Shown here piece by piece: positions 9,082 through 18,707 of a stretch of DNA of 64,000 nt. The translations under genes were made by a program, and so were the position numbers. The notes under the pieces are model-generated. The model worked only from the letters and a program-made list of their open reading frames with translations. It made no database searches and was not told the origin of the DNA. The stretch's first letter is position 1, and each line of letters starts with the position of its first letter. Source of the DNA: Microvirga makkahensis (lineage in GTDB: Bacteria; Pseudomonadota; Alphaproteobacteria; Rhizobiales; Beijerinckiaceae); assembly GCF_009830105.1 (NCBI RefSeq), contig NZ_WURB01000007.1, positions 124,001 to 188,000 on the forward strand, in the 5' to 3' direction.

Positions 9082-10260
9082 CTAAATCAGCTCAGGCGTC
9101 ACATAGAGCGTCCGGCCCGATACCTTGATCTCGACGTCGAGAAGATATTTGCGGACGCCCTCCGGATCGATCTCAACCCCCAGTCCTGGTGCATCGGGAG
9201 CCGCGATTTCCCCGTTCCCGTCTCTCTGCAGAGCCTTTGCCGTGAACTCCTGGGCGACGGGCTTGGGCGCGAACGGAAATTCGCAGATCGTGTGGTCCGC
9301 GAGACCGGCATAAGGCTGCAGTGACGCACTCAGGGCGAGGTGCGATGTGAAAGTATGGTTCACGAATGTCACATTGCGGGCAGCCGCATAGTCCGCAACC
9401 TTCTTAGCCGGCCCGATGCCGCCGATGCGGCCGCAATCGATCTGAATGAACCCGACACCGCCATATTCGATCAGATGCCGCGCCATGGAGACGTTGTGTG
9501 CCCCCTCCCCGCCAGCGATCTTCACCTTACCGCTGCGCCGGGCGAGCGCACCATAGGCCTCGAGCGCACTGGCATGGAAAGGCTCCTCCAGCCAGACGGC
9601 ACCCGTTGCCTCCAGTGCCGCTAGTCTTGCAGCCGCCGCCCCCACGTCCTCGCCCCAGACCTGTCCCACATCGACAAGGAGAATGCCATCCGGTCCGAGC
9701 CCTTCGCGCGCTGCACGAAAGTGCTCTTCATCACTCTCGACACGCCCTCGCCCGATCGGCCCCCAGCCGAACTTGACGGCCCTGAAGCCATCCTTACGAG
9801 CTTTCACGGCACCCTGGTACGTCTCGTGCGGCTCATCGCCGAAAAGCTGGGACGCATAGGGTGTCTTCTTGTGTGAGGCACTATACCCAAGAAGCTTCCA
9901 CACAGGTTCGCCTCTCACCTTTCCGAGGAGATCCCAGAGCGCCATCTCGACACCGGAGAAGGTGTGCGCAGCCTGCAGCAGATCCATGCTGTTGTATTCG
10001 ACCTCCGCAGCGATGCGCGCGATATCCGCCGGAGACTCGATGGTCCGCCCCAGGACCGAGGCGCCGACGGGACGGCATACTCCGTGAGACATGGGGCAGA
10101 CGAAACCCGCGATTGACACGAGGGGCGAGGCTTCGCACTCGCCCCAACCGCTATGTCCGCCTGCAGTGACGCGCACCAGGAGTGCGTCCTGGCTGCCATC
10201 CGCTTCTGTCGTGATCTCAGGCATCGCCAAGTAAAAGAAATCAACTGATTCGATCTTCAT
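9082..10260 (-). CDS. Enolase-superfamily enzyme (mandelate racemase/muconate lactonizing type), first copy
   Basis: A 392-aa protein with the two-domain capping/TIM-barrel layout. The capping domain starts MKIESVDFFYLAMPEI. The barrel shows a Lys in FRAVKFGWGPIG, metal ligands Asp in LLVDVGQVWG, Glu in WLEEPF and Glu in IAGGEG, a further Asp in IQIDCGRIGG and the general-base His in VNHTF. These enzymes abstract the proton alpha to a carboxylate, in dehydration, epimerisation or cycloisomerisation. The ATG at 10260 matches the family start; 12 extra codons upstream are unlikely. It lies downstream of the M81 peptidase gene. A second family member is at 19518. Sugar-acid dehydratase and amino-acid or dipeptide epimerase are both possible. 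Confidence 0.82.
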   Translation of the reverse strand: MKIESVDFFYLAMPEITTEADGSQDALLVRVTAGGHSGWGECEASPLVSIAGFVCPMSHGVCRPVGASVLGRTIESPADIARIAAEVEYNSMDLLQAAHTFSGVEMALWDLLGKVRGEPVWKLLGYSASHKKTPYASQLFGDEPHETYQGAVKARKDGFRAVKFGWGPIGRGRVESDEEHFRAAREGLGPDGILLVDVGQVWGEDVGAAAARLAALEATGAVWLEEPFHASALEAYGALARRSGKVKIAGGEGAHNVSMARHLIEYGGVGFIQIDCGRIGGIGPAKKVADYAAARNVTFVNHTFTSHLALSASLQPYAGLADHTICEFPFAPKPVAQEFTAKALQRDGNGEIAAPDAPGLGVEIDPEGVRKYLLDVEIKVSGRTLYVTPELI

Positions 10261-10420
10261 AGGTACTACCTGATGGAAATGTTGTTCTTCTGCCACTCAA
10301 TGCGTGAGGGGTTCAGCCCAACGATGAACGCCACTTTTGTCATGATCCGAACCCTCCCTCTTGAACCTCAGCGCATCACAAGGTGCGGAAAGCCGGAACC
10401 ATTCTTCTAAGCGCGATGCA

Positions 10421-11908
10421 CTAGCGGCAATAAACGGTAGAGCTCGGAGTGAACTCGATGCTCTCGTCCAGTGGATACATAGGCCGGGCGCAGATCGTGT
10501 GTCCGAGGCTCTTCAGGTTGGCCGACGTTGCGCCCGGCGCATCGATATTGAAGTTCTTCTCCACCCAGCCATCATACATGTGGTGCTCCGTGTGGGGTGA
10601 TTTGACGACGATCAGGTCGAAATCCTGCGGGTCGAGCCCGTTGGAATAGTACATGGCGCGATCGAACAGGCTGACTGCGCGGCTGAGGACCACCACCGTG
10701 AAGTTGTCGAAGGTCAGGACCGCGGTCGGGCCCGCGTCGAGGTCGATCTTCATGGTCTCAAGCCGGGAGCGACCATTCGAAAGGAGCTGAACCTCGGCTT
10801 GTACCGGCATCGGCTCGAAACGCTCCGCGTCGTAGAAACCGCCGAGCGTGGTCTCGATCCTGGCGCCGACGCCTGCCTTGTGGGCCGCAGCCGCTGCCCG
10901 GGGATCGACAATCTGCGCGAGAACGCGATTTCCGTATCGCGCATGGCGCAGCGCCTTGAGAATGGCGTTGGAGTCGCCCGAGGCACCCGACGATGTGGCG
11001 TCCGCTGCATCCGTGAAGACTACAGGTCCATCGATGGTGCTCGCCTGGGCGATGGCGCGGTCGAGCGGAATCAGTTTGCCCTGCATCCGGAACCGCTGCG
11101 GCCAGAACTCCCCGGCCAGCCGCTCGGCCTCGTTCCGGGCAACGGATTCATCGCCGTCCGTCATCACCAGAACCTGAGAGCAGAGCTCCGGTACGTCGGT
11201 AAAAGGATTGCCGATCATGATCCCTGCCGCAATCACGGTTCCGTCCCGTTCTATGCGTTGGCACTCCCGGATTAGGTCACCATAGCATCCGGTTCGCGTG
11301 ATGAGCTCGTCCCCACGCACCAGCGCTGGAATGATTGCTCGCGCGATCACGGGCTTTATGCCGCCGCGGAGCATTTCTAGCAGAAGTTTGCCGGCACGCC
11401 GCCCCGTGTCGGCGAAATCGACATGTGGATAGGTGTGATAGATCGCTAGCCCATCGATCTGGCGCAGCATTCTATCGGTCAAGATTCCATGCAGGTCCAG
11501 GGATATCACAATTGGTATGTCAGGTCCCGCCATGCGGCGGATCGCGGTCAGAAGATATCCTTCCGGATCGAGCTCGCCGTCTGCGCCCATAGCTCCGTGC
11601 AGCGATACGTAGATGCCGTCCACGCCTGCGATCCGTGTCTCGACGGCGTCAAGGATCTCCGATGATAGCCGTTGCCAGCCGTCGGTCGACAGCAACCCGG
11701 CACTGCCTGCCCGCGCTCCAATGGCCGGAACGAGCGTCACGTCGGGCGCGGCCTCAAACACCGACAAGGCTCCGCCGATCGCCGTATTGAGTCCGCGTTG
11801 TGCATAAAGCTCGTCACCACGTTCGATATGGAAGTTATCGTATTGAGACGGCAGCGGGTTGAAGGAGGAGATCTCCTGCATGCACTCGACGATCAGAAGC
11901 CTTGGCAT
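10421..11908 (-). CDS. M81-family metallopeptidase, MlrC-like
   Basis: A 495-aa protein of the M81/MlrC family, whose named member hydrolyses the linear tetrapeptide of microcystin breakdown; most members are uncharacterised amidohydrolases. Family signatures: N-terminal CMQEISSFNPLPSQYDNF, SLHGAMGADGELDPEG, SLDLHGILTDRML with the metal-binding DLH, YHTYPHVDFADTG, and the C-terminal DAADATSSGASGDSN. The start at 11908 has AGGA five bases upstream and fits the family N-terminus; ATG 11920 overlaps the OppF stop but has no ribosome site. Directly follows a peptide-type ABC importer, which suggests that it cleaves an imported peptide-like or N-acyl compound. Confidence 0.85.
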   Translation of the reverse strand: MPRLLIVECMQEISSFNPLPSQYDNFHIERGDELYAQRGLNTAIGGALSVFEAAPDVTLVPAIGARAGSAGLLSTDGWQRLSSEILDAVETRIAGVDGIYVSLHGAMGADGELDPEGYLLTAIRRMAGPDIPIVISLDLHGILTDRMLRQIDGLAIYHTYPHVDFADTGRRAGKLLLEMLRGGIKPVIARAIIPALVRGDELITRTGCYGDLIRECQRIERDGTVIAAGIMIGNPFTDVPELCSQVLVMTDGDESVARNEAERLAGEFWPQRFRMQGKLIPLDRAIAQASTIDGPVVFTDAADATSSGASGDSNAILKALRHARYGNRVLAQIVDPRAAAAAHKAGVGARIETTLGGFYDAERFEPMPVQAEVQLLSNGRSRLETMKIDLDAGPTAVLTFDNFTVVVLSRAVSLFDRAMYYSNGLDPQDFDLIVVKSPHTEHHMYDGWVEKNFNIDAPGATSANLKSLGHTICARPMYPLDESIEFTPSSTVYCR

Positions 11909-11916
11909 CATGTTCC

Positions 11917-12921
11917 TCATGAATTCAGCGAGTAAGCCGGAAGTGTGCCGTCGGCGGCGCGATGGCACGCGACAAGACTATGGTCGGGCGTGGGATCGAG
12001 CGGGGGATCGAAGGTCCGGCAGCGGTTCTGCACGAAGGGACAGCGGGACGCAAAACGGCAGCCCTTCGGGATCGCGAGCGCACTTGGCAGATCTCCGGTC
12101 AGAGGGTGCCGGTGCCGCGGCTCATCCGGATGGGAGCGTGGGATGGCCGAGAGAAGCGCCTGCGTATAGGGATGCGCCGGGCGTGTGAACAGCGCATCGA
12201 CATCGGCGATCTCGACGATCCGCCCGAGATACATCACCGCCACGCGGTCCGAGATGTGGCGCACGACTGACAGATTGTGCGAGATGAACAGGTAAGTCAG
12301 CTTCAGCTCATTCTGCAGATCCTGCAGGAGGTTGATGATCTGCGCCTGGACTGAAACATCAAGGGCCGATACCGCCTCGTCGCAAACGACGAAGTTCGGC
12401 TTCAGCGCGAGGGCGCGGGCGATGCCAACGCGCTGGCGCTGCCCACCGGAGAACTCATGCGGATAACGGGTTACCGCCGAGCGCGGAAGGCGTACGAGAT
12501 CCAGCATCTCGAGGACCCAGCGCTGCCGAGAGGCGCGGTCGCCAATGCCATGAATGATGTAAGCCTCGGCAATTGCGTCGCCAATCGTCATACGTGGATT
12601 GAGCGATCCGTAGGGATCCTGGAAGATGATCTGCATCTGCCTCCGGCTGCTGCGAAGTTCTCCCGTCGACAGCTCCGTCAGATCGCGCCCATTGAAGAGC
12701 ACGGATCCGGCGGTCGGCTCGATCAGGCGCAGCAGAAGGCGGCCGGTGGTCGATTTGCCGCAGCCGGATTCGCCGACGAGGCCGAGGGTTTCGCCCGAGC
12801 GGACCGTGAGGTTAAGGCCGTCGACGGCGCGTGCGCCTACGGATCGTCGTCGGAAAAGCCCCCTCTGGGTGCTGAAGACCTTCGTCACGCCCCGCGCTTC
12901 GATCACTGTTTCGAACGTCAT
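11917..12921 (-). CDS. Peptide-type ABC transporter ATP-binding protein, OppF/DppF-like
   Basis: Cytoplasmic ATPase (334 aa) of a dipeptide/oligopeptide importer. Walker [10 protein letters not shown], signature [15 protein letters not shown] and Walker [10 protein letters not shown] are all intact, and the C-terminal oligo_HPY region has the Cys-containing [15 protein letters not shown] motif of the Opp/Dpp subfamily. The ATG at 12921 overlaps the upstream OppD-like stop as ATGA and has GGAGG before it; the frame extends further but into the neighbour. Its stop is next to the M81 gene start, so transport and hydrolysis genes are in one operon. Confidence 0.92.
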   Translation of the reverse strand: MTFETVIEARGVTKVFSTQRGLFRRRSVGARAVDGLNLTVRSGETLGLVGESGCGKSTTGRLLLRLIEPTAGSVLFNGRDLTELSTGELRSSRRQMQIIFQDPYGSLNPRMTIGDAIAEAYIIHGIGDRASRQRWVLEMLDLVRLPRSAVTRYPHEFSGGQRQRVGIARALALKPNFVVCDEAVSALDVSVQAQIINLLQDLQNELKLTYLFISHNLSVVRHISDRVAVMYLGRIVEIADVDALFTRPAHPYTQALLSAIPRSHPDEPRHRHPLTGDLPSALAIPKGCRFASRCPFVQNRCRTFDPPLDPTPDHSLVACHRAADGTLPAYSLNS

Positions 12922-13907
12922 GCCAGAGCCTCCTCCTGCGGCTTCTCGAAGCCGAACGGTTGCACGCAAGCGGCAGCCTGATCGGACGATACGAGGCCGA
13001 GCCGTGGCGACTCCTGTTCGCAGATATCGCGCCGGAAAGGGCAGCGCGACGCATAGCGGCACCCCTTCGGCATGGCGCCGATGGAAGGCACCGCACCTTC
13101 GATGGTCACGAGCCGTCCGCGCGGCCTGTCGATCTCTGGGATTGAGGCCAGGAGGGCGCGCGTATAGGGATGTTGCGGATTGTCGAAAATCTTCCGGACT
13201 GGCGCGATCTCGGCCACGCGCCCAGCATACAGGACCAAGACCCGGTCGGCGATTTCCGCGATCACCCCGAGGTCGTGCGTGATGAAGACCAGGGACAATC
13301 CCCTCTCCTTCTGCAACTTTCTCAGCAGGTCGAGGATCTGCGCCTGGACGGTCACGTCGAGCGCGGTCGTTGGTTCGTCGGCAATGAGAACCTTTGGGTT
13401 CGCCGCCAGCGCAATCGCAATCATGACCCTCTGCCGCATGCCGCCCGACAGCTCGTGCGGATAGCCCCTGACGCGCTGCTCGGGCGAGGGAATCTCGACC
13501 TTCCTGAAGAGATTGATCGTCTCTTGCCGGGCCTTCTTGGCGGGTATTCCCTGGCGCCGCAGGACCTCGGCCACCTGATCTCCGACACGCATGACGGGAT
13601 TGAGCGCCGTCATGGGCTCCTGAAAGATCATGGCGAGATCGCTCCCACGCCTTTCCCGCCAGCGGTCGGGCGATAGCGCCGCCAGATCCTCGCCGTCGAG
13701 AACGATACGCCCTGCGGTGCGGCGAACCGCTTTCGGGAGGAGACCCATCACGGACAAGGCGAGCATGCTCTTTCCGCTACCGGATTCGCCGACCACCCCG
13801 AGAACCTCGCCTGGCTGGAGGCCGAAGGATACGTCTTCGAGGATCGTGATCGTGCCGCCGGCAAGTGTCGTCGTCAGACCTTTGACCTCGAGAATGGGGC
13901 GCGCCAT
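12918..13907 (-). CDS. Peptide-type ABC transporter ATP-binding protein, OppD/DppD-like
   Basis: Second ATPase (329 aa) of the heterodimeric engine. It shows Walker [10 protein letters not shown], signature [15 protein letters not shown], Walker [11 protein letters not shown] and the [15 protein letters not shown] cysteine motif. ATG 13907 has GAGGTG six bases upstream; a GTG three codons earlier is the alternative. It begins a few bases after the DppC-like stop and overlaps the OppF-like gene by 4 bases. Confidence 0.92.
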   Translation of the reverse strand: MARPILEVKGLTTTLAGGTITILEDVSFGLQPGEVLGVVGESGSGKSMLALSVMGLLPKAVRRTAGRIVLDGEDLAALSPDRWRERRGSDLAMIFQEPMTALNPVMRVGDQVAEVLRRQGIPAKKARQETINLFRKVEIPSPEQRVRGYPHELSGGMRQRVMIAIALAANPKVLIADEPTTALDVTVQAQILDLLRKLQKERGLSLVFITHDLGVIAEIADRVLVLYAGRVAEIAPVRKIFDNPQHPYTRALLASIPEIDRPRGRLVTIEGAVPSIGAMPKGCRYASRCPFRRDICEQESPRLGLVSSDQAAACVQPFGFEKPQEEALA

Positions 13908-13917
13908 CTTCGTCACC

Positions 13918-14790
13918 TCAGGTCCTCATCCGTGGGTCGAGGACATCGCGTAGGCCGTCGCCCAAGAGGTTCAGTCCCAGAACCGACACCATGATGGCGA
14001 AGCCGGGAAAGATCGTGATCCAGGGCGCCTCCGCAATGAAGTCCCGCCCCTGCGCGATGATGCTGCCGAAGGATGGCGCAGGCGGCGGCGGTCCGACCCC
14101 GATGAACGACAGGGCAGCCTCCGCCAGGATAGCCGTGGCGAACACATAGGTGAGACGCACGATCAGCGGACCGAGAGCATTGGGGAGCACATGTCGGAAA
14201 AGGACCCGCAGCTCCGTGGCACCGAGAGCCCGCGCCGCCTCGACGAATTCCTGCTCGCGCACAATGAGAACGGAGGCCCGCACGATACGGGCCGTGTGCG
14301 GCGTAGTGGCAACCGCCAGGGCGATGATGACGTTCGGAACCGACGCGCCGAGGACGGCCGCAACCGCGATGGCGAGAAGGATGGCCGGGAACGCCATCAG
14401 GGCATCCATGAGACGCATCACGGGATTGTCCAGCGGCCGGAAGAACCCGGCTGTCGCCCCGATGAGCGTTCCGGCAACACCGGTCGCGAGTGCCGTCAAA
14501 AGGCCGATTGTGAGGGAGATCCGTGCGCCGAAGAGCAACCGCGACAGGATGTCCCGGCCGAAATGATCCGTGCCGAGCCAATAGGTTGCATCCGGAGGGC
14601 GAAGCCGCGTCCGGAAACTGCTGCGCAGCGGATCGAAGGGAGCCAGCCAACCGGCGAAGAGGGTTAGAAGAGCGATTGCCAGCACCAGCCCGGCCCCAAT
14701 CATGAAAGAGCGGTTGTGCACGAGCCGCGATGCCACGTGCCAGGTTGGACTTTGGCTGGCGGTTGCCGGGTCTGATATGACGGCACTCAT
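13918..14790 (-). CDS. Peptide-type ABC transporter permease, DppC-like
   Basis: A 290-aa inner-membrane permease with the N-terminal extension and helix of the DppC/OppC family, the conserved LGTDHFGRDILSRLLFGARISL near residues 72-93 and the EAARALGATELRVLFRHVLPNA ATPase-coupling loop. The start overlaps the DppB-like stop as ATGA. All intervals between the five transport genes are short, indicating a single transcript. Confidence 0.92.
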   Translation of the reverse strand: MSAVISDPATASQSPTWHVASRLVHNRSFMIGAGLVLAIALLTLFAGWLAPFDPLRSSFRTRLRPPDATYWLGTDHFGRDILSRLLFGARISLTIGLLTALATGVAGTLIGATAGFFRPLDNPVMRLMDALMAFPAILLAIAVAAVLGASVPNVIIALAVATTPHTARIVRASVLIVREQEFVEAARALGATELRVLFRHVLPNALGPLIVRLTYVFATAILAEAALSFIGVGPPPPAPSFGSIIAQGRDFIAEAPWITIFPGFAIMVSVLGLNLLGDGLRDVLDPRMRT

Positions 14791-15731
14791 TCGAGACGCA
14801 CTCTCGGATCAACAGCGGCATAGAGGATGTCGACGGCAAGATTCACACCGAGATAGATCACGGCCAGGAACAGCAGGCCGCCCTGAATAACTGGATAGTC
14901 GCGCGACAGAATCCCGCCGATGATGAGGCGCCCGACCCCGGGAATGGAGAAGACCTGCTCAATGATCACAGCGCCGCCGAGAAGGGCTCCCGCGACGATC
15001 CCCGCGACCGTCAGAACAGGAACGAGCGCATTCGGAAGGCCGTGATGGAGCATGATCTCGGTCCGCGTCAGCCCCTTGGCGTCAGCCGTGCGGATGAAAT
15101 CCTGATTCAGGACTTCCAGCATCGAGGCTCTGGTCATGCGCGCAATGAAGCCGACCTGGATGACGGCGAGCGTCATGGCAGGCATGACGATGCTGTCCAG
15201 CCAGCCGAGAGGATCTTCGCTGATGGGGACGTAGCCGCCAGTCGGGAAGAAGTCGAACTTTACGGCCAGCAGCAGGATCAGCATGATCCCGAGCCAGAAA
15301 TCCGGAACCGACAATCCGAACAGAGCCGCCGTCATGACCACCTGATCGGGCCAGCGGTTGTGATTGACTGCTGCCACAATGCCGGCTGAGACCCCCGCTA
15401 TGAGAGCTAGCGTGAGGGCTACGCCGGCAAGCGAGAGCGTCACAGGCAGGCGCTCGAGAATGGCGGCGGTCACGCTCCGGTTCAGAAGAATTGAATGACC
15501 GAGATCGCCATGCAGAATGCGCCCATACCAGTCAAGCATCTGGATGATCATGGGCTGGTCGAGGCCGAGTTCATGGCGCAGCCGCGCCACCTGCTCCGGG
15601 GTCGCGCTGGTGTCGAGGAAGGCTGCGGTCGGATCACCCGGCACGAGCCAGATGATCGCGAACGACATCAGGGACACGAGCGCAAGGACGACGAATGCGC
15701 CAGCAATCCGTTTGGCCAGAAACCTCGCCAT
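14787..15731 (-). CDS. Peptide-type ABC transporter permease, DppB-like
   Basis: A 314-aa inner-membrane permease. The N-terminus MARFLAKRIAGAFVVLALVS and the DLGHSILLNRSVTAAILERL and RTADAKGLTRTEIMLHHGLPNAL coupling stretches are typical of DppB/OppB. AGGAGGGG directly precedes the ATG. A strong hairpin (15748-15776) lies between this gene and the binding-protein gene upstream. Confidence 0.92.
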   Translation of the reverse strand: MARFLAKRIAGAFVVLALVSLMSFAIIWLVPGDPTAAFLDTSATPEQVARLRHELGLDQPMIIQMLDWYGRILHGDLGHSILLNRSVTAAILERLPVTLSLAGVALTLALIAGVSAGIVAAVNHNRWPDQVVMTAALFGLSVPDFWLGIMLILLLAVKFDFFPTGGYVPISEDPLGWLDSIVMPAMTLAVIQVGFIARMTRASMLEVLNQDFIRTADAKGLTRTEIMLHHGLPNALVPVLTVAGIVAGALLGGAVIIEQVFSIPGVGRLIIGGILSRDYPVIQGGLLFLAVIYLGVNLAVDILYAAVDPRVRLE

Positions 15732-15747
15732 GACCCCTCCTTTCGGA

Positions 15748-15776
15748 GGTGGGTAGGGGCAGTGCCCCTACCCACC
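15748..15776 (-). promoter_or_regulatory. Intercistronic hairpin between the binding-protein and permease genes
   Basis: Perfect inverted repeat, arms GGTGGGTAGGGGCA and TGCCCCTACCCACC with a single G between, just nine bases after the stop of the substrate-binding protein. There is no U-run. Stems at this place in binding-protein operons typically protect the 5' part of the mRNA or cause partial termination, so more binding protein than permease is made. Confidence 0.65.
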
Positions 15777-15784
15777 CAGCATCC

Positions 15785-17329
15785 TCAGTTCTGCTCCAGC
15801 CACACGCCCCACATCCTCGGGATGCGGGATGGTTCGAAGTTCTTCAGCTTCGCGTTCGAGACCTGAAACAGACCGTAGTTGCCGGCCTTCATGGCGACCG
15901 CATTGTCGTACATGTGCTTCTGGAAGTCGGAAAAGATCTGCCTGCGCTTGCCTTCGTCCATGGTCGTGGTCAGGGCGGCGTAGAGCTGGTCGATCGTCTC
16001 GTCCTTCTTCTGCTGCGAGGTGCCACCAACCCAGGGCGCCATGACCGAGGCCGGCCCCTCGTACGGCTCGATTCCATAGCCGTGAGCCCAGAAGCTCCAG
16101 CCCGTTGGCGTGAAACCAATCTTTGAAACAGTCGGCCAATCAGCAACCGAAAGCTCCACGTCGATACCGATATCCTTCAGCCGCTGCTGCACCACGGTTG
16201 CCGTATCAGTGTTGGCACGCAGATTATCGACGATAAAGGTGAGCTTCTCGCCCTTGTAGCCGGACTTCGCGAGCAGGGCCTTTGCGGCCTCAAGATCAGC
16301 CTGGTTGTACCTTTCCGTGTTGGCGGTCGTGTAGAACGAAGCTCCTGGGTAGAGCCAGGCCCCGTCCATCTGGTAGATATCGGGATACGAGATCGCCATC
16401 ACCTCTTCCATGTCGAGGGCAGCCTGAACGGCCAGACGGAAGTTCACGTCGCTTGTGGGTGGCTGGGCGTGGTTGAACTTGATCACCTGGAAAGCGAAAG
16501 GCAGGACCTTGTAAACGACATATTTCTTGTCGCTCTGGAGACGCTTTGCCGTCGGCCCGTCGACGGTTTCAAGAAGCTGCACTTCGCCTGCCTCCAGCGC
16601 GGCGTTGCGGGCGCCTGCTTCCGGCATGAACCGGAAAGTCACAGAGTCGAGGTAGACCTCCTTCCGGCCAGCGAGGCCATCGCGGCCTTTGGCGTTGGGA
16701 TTGAGTACATACCCGTCGAAACGCTCAATTTTCACGTGGCTGTCGGGCTTGTACTCGACGAAGCGGAACGGCCCAGTGCCGATGTAGTTGATCTGGTTCG
16801 CCGGCTTGGCAGCCTCCTCGGCAGGATAGATCGCAATCGGTGCGCGCGGCGAGGAAATATTGTCAAGAAAGGTGGACTGCACTTCCTTCAGGGTGATCGT
16901 CACCTCCCGTGGGCCTGTCGCCCGGACGGTATCAATGCCGTTCAGCAAAGCTGCGGAGGCACCGGTCTTCCGATACCGCTCGAGAGAGGCGACGACATCG
17001 TTCGCATCGAGCTCCTTGCCGTTGTGGAACTTGACCCCCGAGCGAATCGGGAAAACGTAGGTCTTCCCGTCCTCAGAGATCTTCACACCTTCCGCGAGTT
17101 CCGGAACAGGTTTTGCATTATTGTCACGCGCGAACAATGTTTCGTAGATGTGAAGCGTGATGTTGCGCGCCGCCTGCGCCGTAGTCACATGGGCGTCGAG
17201 TGACGGGGGAGCCTGGACGATGCCGATAACGACATCCCCCCCCTTGCTCTGAGCGTAGGCCGCCCCGGGGACCGTCAACAGCAGGGCCGCACCCAGTGCA
17301 GCCACGCCAGAGCCTTTCCAGTGTTTCAT
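15785..17329 (-). CDS. Peptide-type ABC transporter substrate-binding protein (SBP_bac_5)
   Basis: Periplasmic cluster-C binding protein, 514 aa. A Sec signal peptide (core VAALGAALLLTVPG, cleavage near AYAQS) is followed by the family pattern DVVIGIVQAPPSLDAH, LAEGVKISEDGKTYVFPIRSG and FHNGKELDANDVVASLERY. ATG 17329 has GGAGGATGAG before it and gives a proper signal peptide; the extra upstream codons are not needed. First transport gene of the operon. Cargo could be di/oligopeptides, or acylated amino acids given the deacylase upstream. Confidence 0.92.
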   Translation of the reverse strand: MKHWKGSGVAALGAALLLTVPGAAYAQSKGGDVVIGIVQAPPSLDAHVTTAQAARNITLHIYETLFARDNNAKPVPELAEGVKISEDGKTYVFPIRSGVKFHNGKELDANDVVASLERYRKTGASAALLNGIDTVRATGPREVTITLKEVQSTFLDNISSPRAPIAIYPAEEAAKPANQINYIGTGPFRFVEYKPDSHVKIERFDGYVLNPNAKGRDGLAGRKEVYLDSVTFRFMPEAGARNAALEAGEVQLLETVDGPTAKRLQSDKKYVVYKVLPFAFQVIKFNHAQPPTSDVNFRLAVQAALDMEEVMAISYPDIYQMDGAWLYPGASFYTTANTERYNQADLEAAKALLAKSGYKGEKLTFIVDNLRANTDTATVVQQRLKDIGIDVELSVADWPTVSKIGFTPTGWSFWAHGYGIEPYEGPASVMAPWVGGTSQQKKDETIDQLYAALTTTMDEGKRRQIFSDFQKHMYDNAVAMKAGNYGLFQVSNAKLKNFEPSRIPRMWGVWLEQN

Positions 17330-17480
17330 CTCATCCTCCATTGTCCTGGCCTGAGGCCGTACACCCTCCTGCAAGACTCCGGGCATCGATCCCTCGCCTT
17401 GTTCTGTTCTATGATTCGCCGCCGGCGGTGCGCTCTTCGGATCTGATGCAGTTCATGTCTTGCCGCCGCGCGGCTGTCGT

Positions 17481-18521
17481 TCATACGGCTGCGACCGCAT
17501 CGTCGTAGTCATTCATCACTACGGCGACGACATCGCCTCGTTGCACGCGACCTGGTCCCGATGCCATCCAGAGCACGCCTGACCGGCGGTAGCGAATCTC
17601 GATCGGTGCGCGGTCGATGTCCTCGACGAAATGGAGGTAGCCCGCGATATCCTCCCCTTCGACGGTCGCTCCCGCGAGATGCCGCGGTTCGAAGACGCCG
17701 CCGGTTGGAGCGAAAAGATAGCAATCCTGATCCCGCACCATCATGTGGCGCGTTCCGGGCGCCCCGTCGCGTTGAGATGTGTCCGGCCTACCTTCCATGA
17801 CACCGAAGTGCCTGAGGATGTTGGCCAATCCCCGCTTGCCGATGCTGACGCCTTCGACATTGACGCGGCCCCATCCGCCGAGCTCCGTTCCGAGAGACAG
17901 GATGCCGCGGCGCTCGACTGAGGAGGTCAAGGTCGCTCCTTCGTCAACTCCCCAGAATACCACATTGAACGGTGCTCCGAAGGCCGCGGCCGCATCCATC
18001 GTGCGTTTGCGCATCTGTGCATCAGGCAGATAATGCATGTTGGTCGAAAGAGCCGACTCCATGGAATGCCCGGCGGTGTGAACGTCTACCGAGATGTCCA
18101 CCAGCGGCAGCACGACTGTGTCGATGAAGTGCGCCAGCATCTCCGAGAATGTGCCGAAGGGATTTCCTGGGAAGCAGCGGTTCAGGTCGCGGTGATCGAC
18201 AGGCGAAAGGCGCGTATCGTTCAGGACTGCCGGCACGTTGACCGCGGGAAGCATGATGACACGTCCTTGAATGGCCACAGGGTCCAGCGTACGGGCGAGG
18301 TCGGAGACCGCGATCTGCCCTTCGTATTCATCCCCATGAACGCCACCGGTGAACAATACTGTCGGCCCGGAGCCGTTTTTCACGCAAACAATGGGGATAT
18401 CCACCGTGCCCCACCCCGACGTGTTGCGAGATAGAGGCGCCCGCAGATAGCGGGCCTGACGTCCGTCTCTGTCGAAATCTATTCCACATTGAATTCGGCT
18501 TTTGGACTCGTCCGTGGCCAT
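17481..18521 (-). CDS. Succinylglutamate desuccinylase/aspartoacylase-family deacylase
   Basis: A 346-aa zinc carboxypeptidase-like enzyme of the AstE/ASPA family, which removes an acyl group from an N-acyl amino acid or related amide. Visible: zinc ligands His and Glu in FTGGVHGDEYEG (near residue 60), the third ligand His in SVDVHTAGHS, and DHRDLNRCFPG. The catalytic Glu is probably in LGTELGGWG. ATG 18521 was preferred to a TTG five codons upstream. It is the first gene of the minus-strand block, reading away from the GntR regulator across the 18552-18575 palindrome. Confidence 0.82.
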   Translation of the reverse strand: MATDESKSRIQCGIDFDRDGRQARYLRAPLSRNTSGWGTVDIPIVCVKNGSGPTVLFTGGVHGDEYEGQIAVSDLARTLDPVAIQGRVIMLPAVNVPAVLNDTRLSPVDHRDLNRCFPGNPFGTFSEMLAHFIDTVVLPLVDISVDVHTAGHSMESALSTNMHYLPDAQMRKRTMDAAAAFGAPFNVVFWGVDEGATLTSSVERRGILSLGTELGGWGRVNVEGVSIGKRGLANILRHFGVMEGRPDTSQRDGAPGTRHMMVRDQDCYLFAPTGGVFEPRHLAGATVEGEDIAGYLHFVEDIDRAPIEIRYRRSGVLWMASGPGRVQRGDVVAVVMNDYDDAVAAV

Positions 18522-18551
18522 TGCCTCATCCCGCAAGCGATCTTGTTTTGC

Positions 18552-18575
18552 AGATCGTATGTTGGTATACGATCT
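18552..18575. promoter_or_regulatory. Palindromic operator in the deacylase/GntR divergent region
   Basis: Perfect 9-bp inverted repeat AGATCGTAT-gttggt-ATACGATCT, placed 31 bases before the deacylase ATG and about 130 bases before the gntR start. It contains GGTATAC, resembling half-sites bound by FadR/FCD-type GntR proteins. Most simply it is the operator by which the adjacent GntR protein controls the transport/catabolic operon and possibly itself. No second copy was found in the window. Confidence 0.7.
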
Positions 18576-18707
18576 TACGACGTGTCAATGGTCATCCTGA
18601 TCCGAGCATGACTCTTCGAAGCAGAAGCACACGGGGCTGGCGGCCCGATGGTCCGGTGCGTTCGGTAGGGAATCCCGGATCAACCAGAAATCTTGAGCGA
18701 CTGATTC

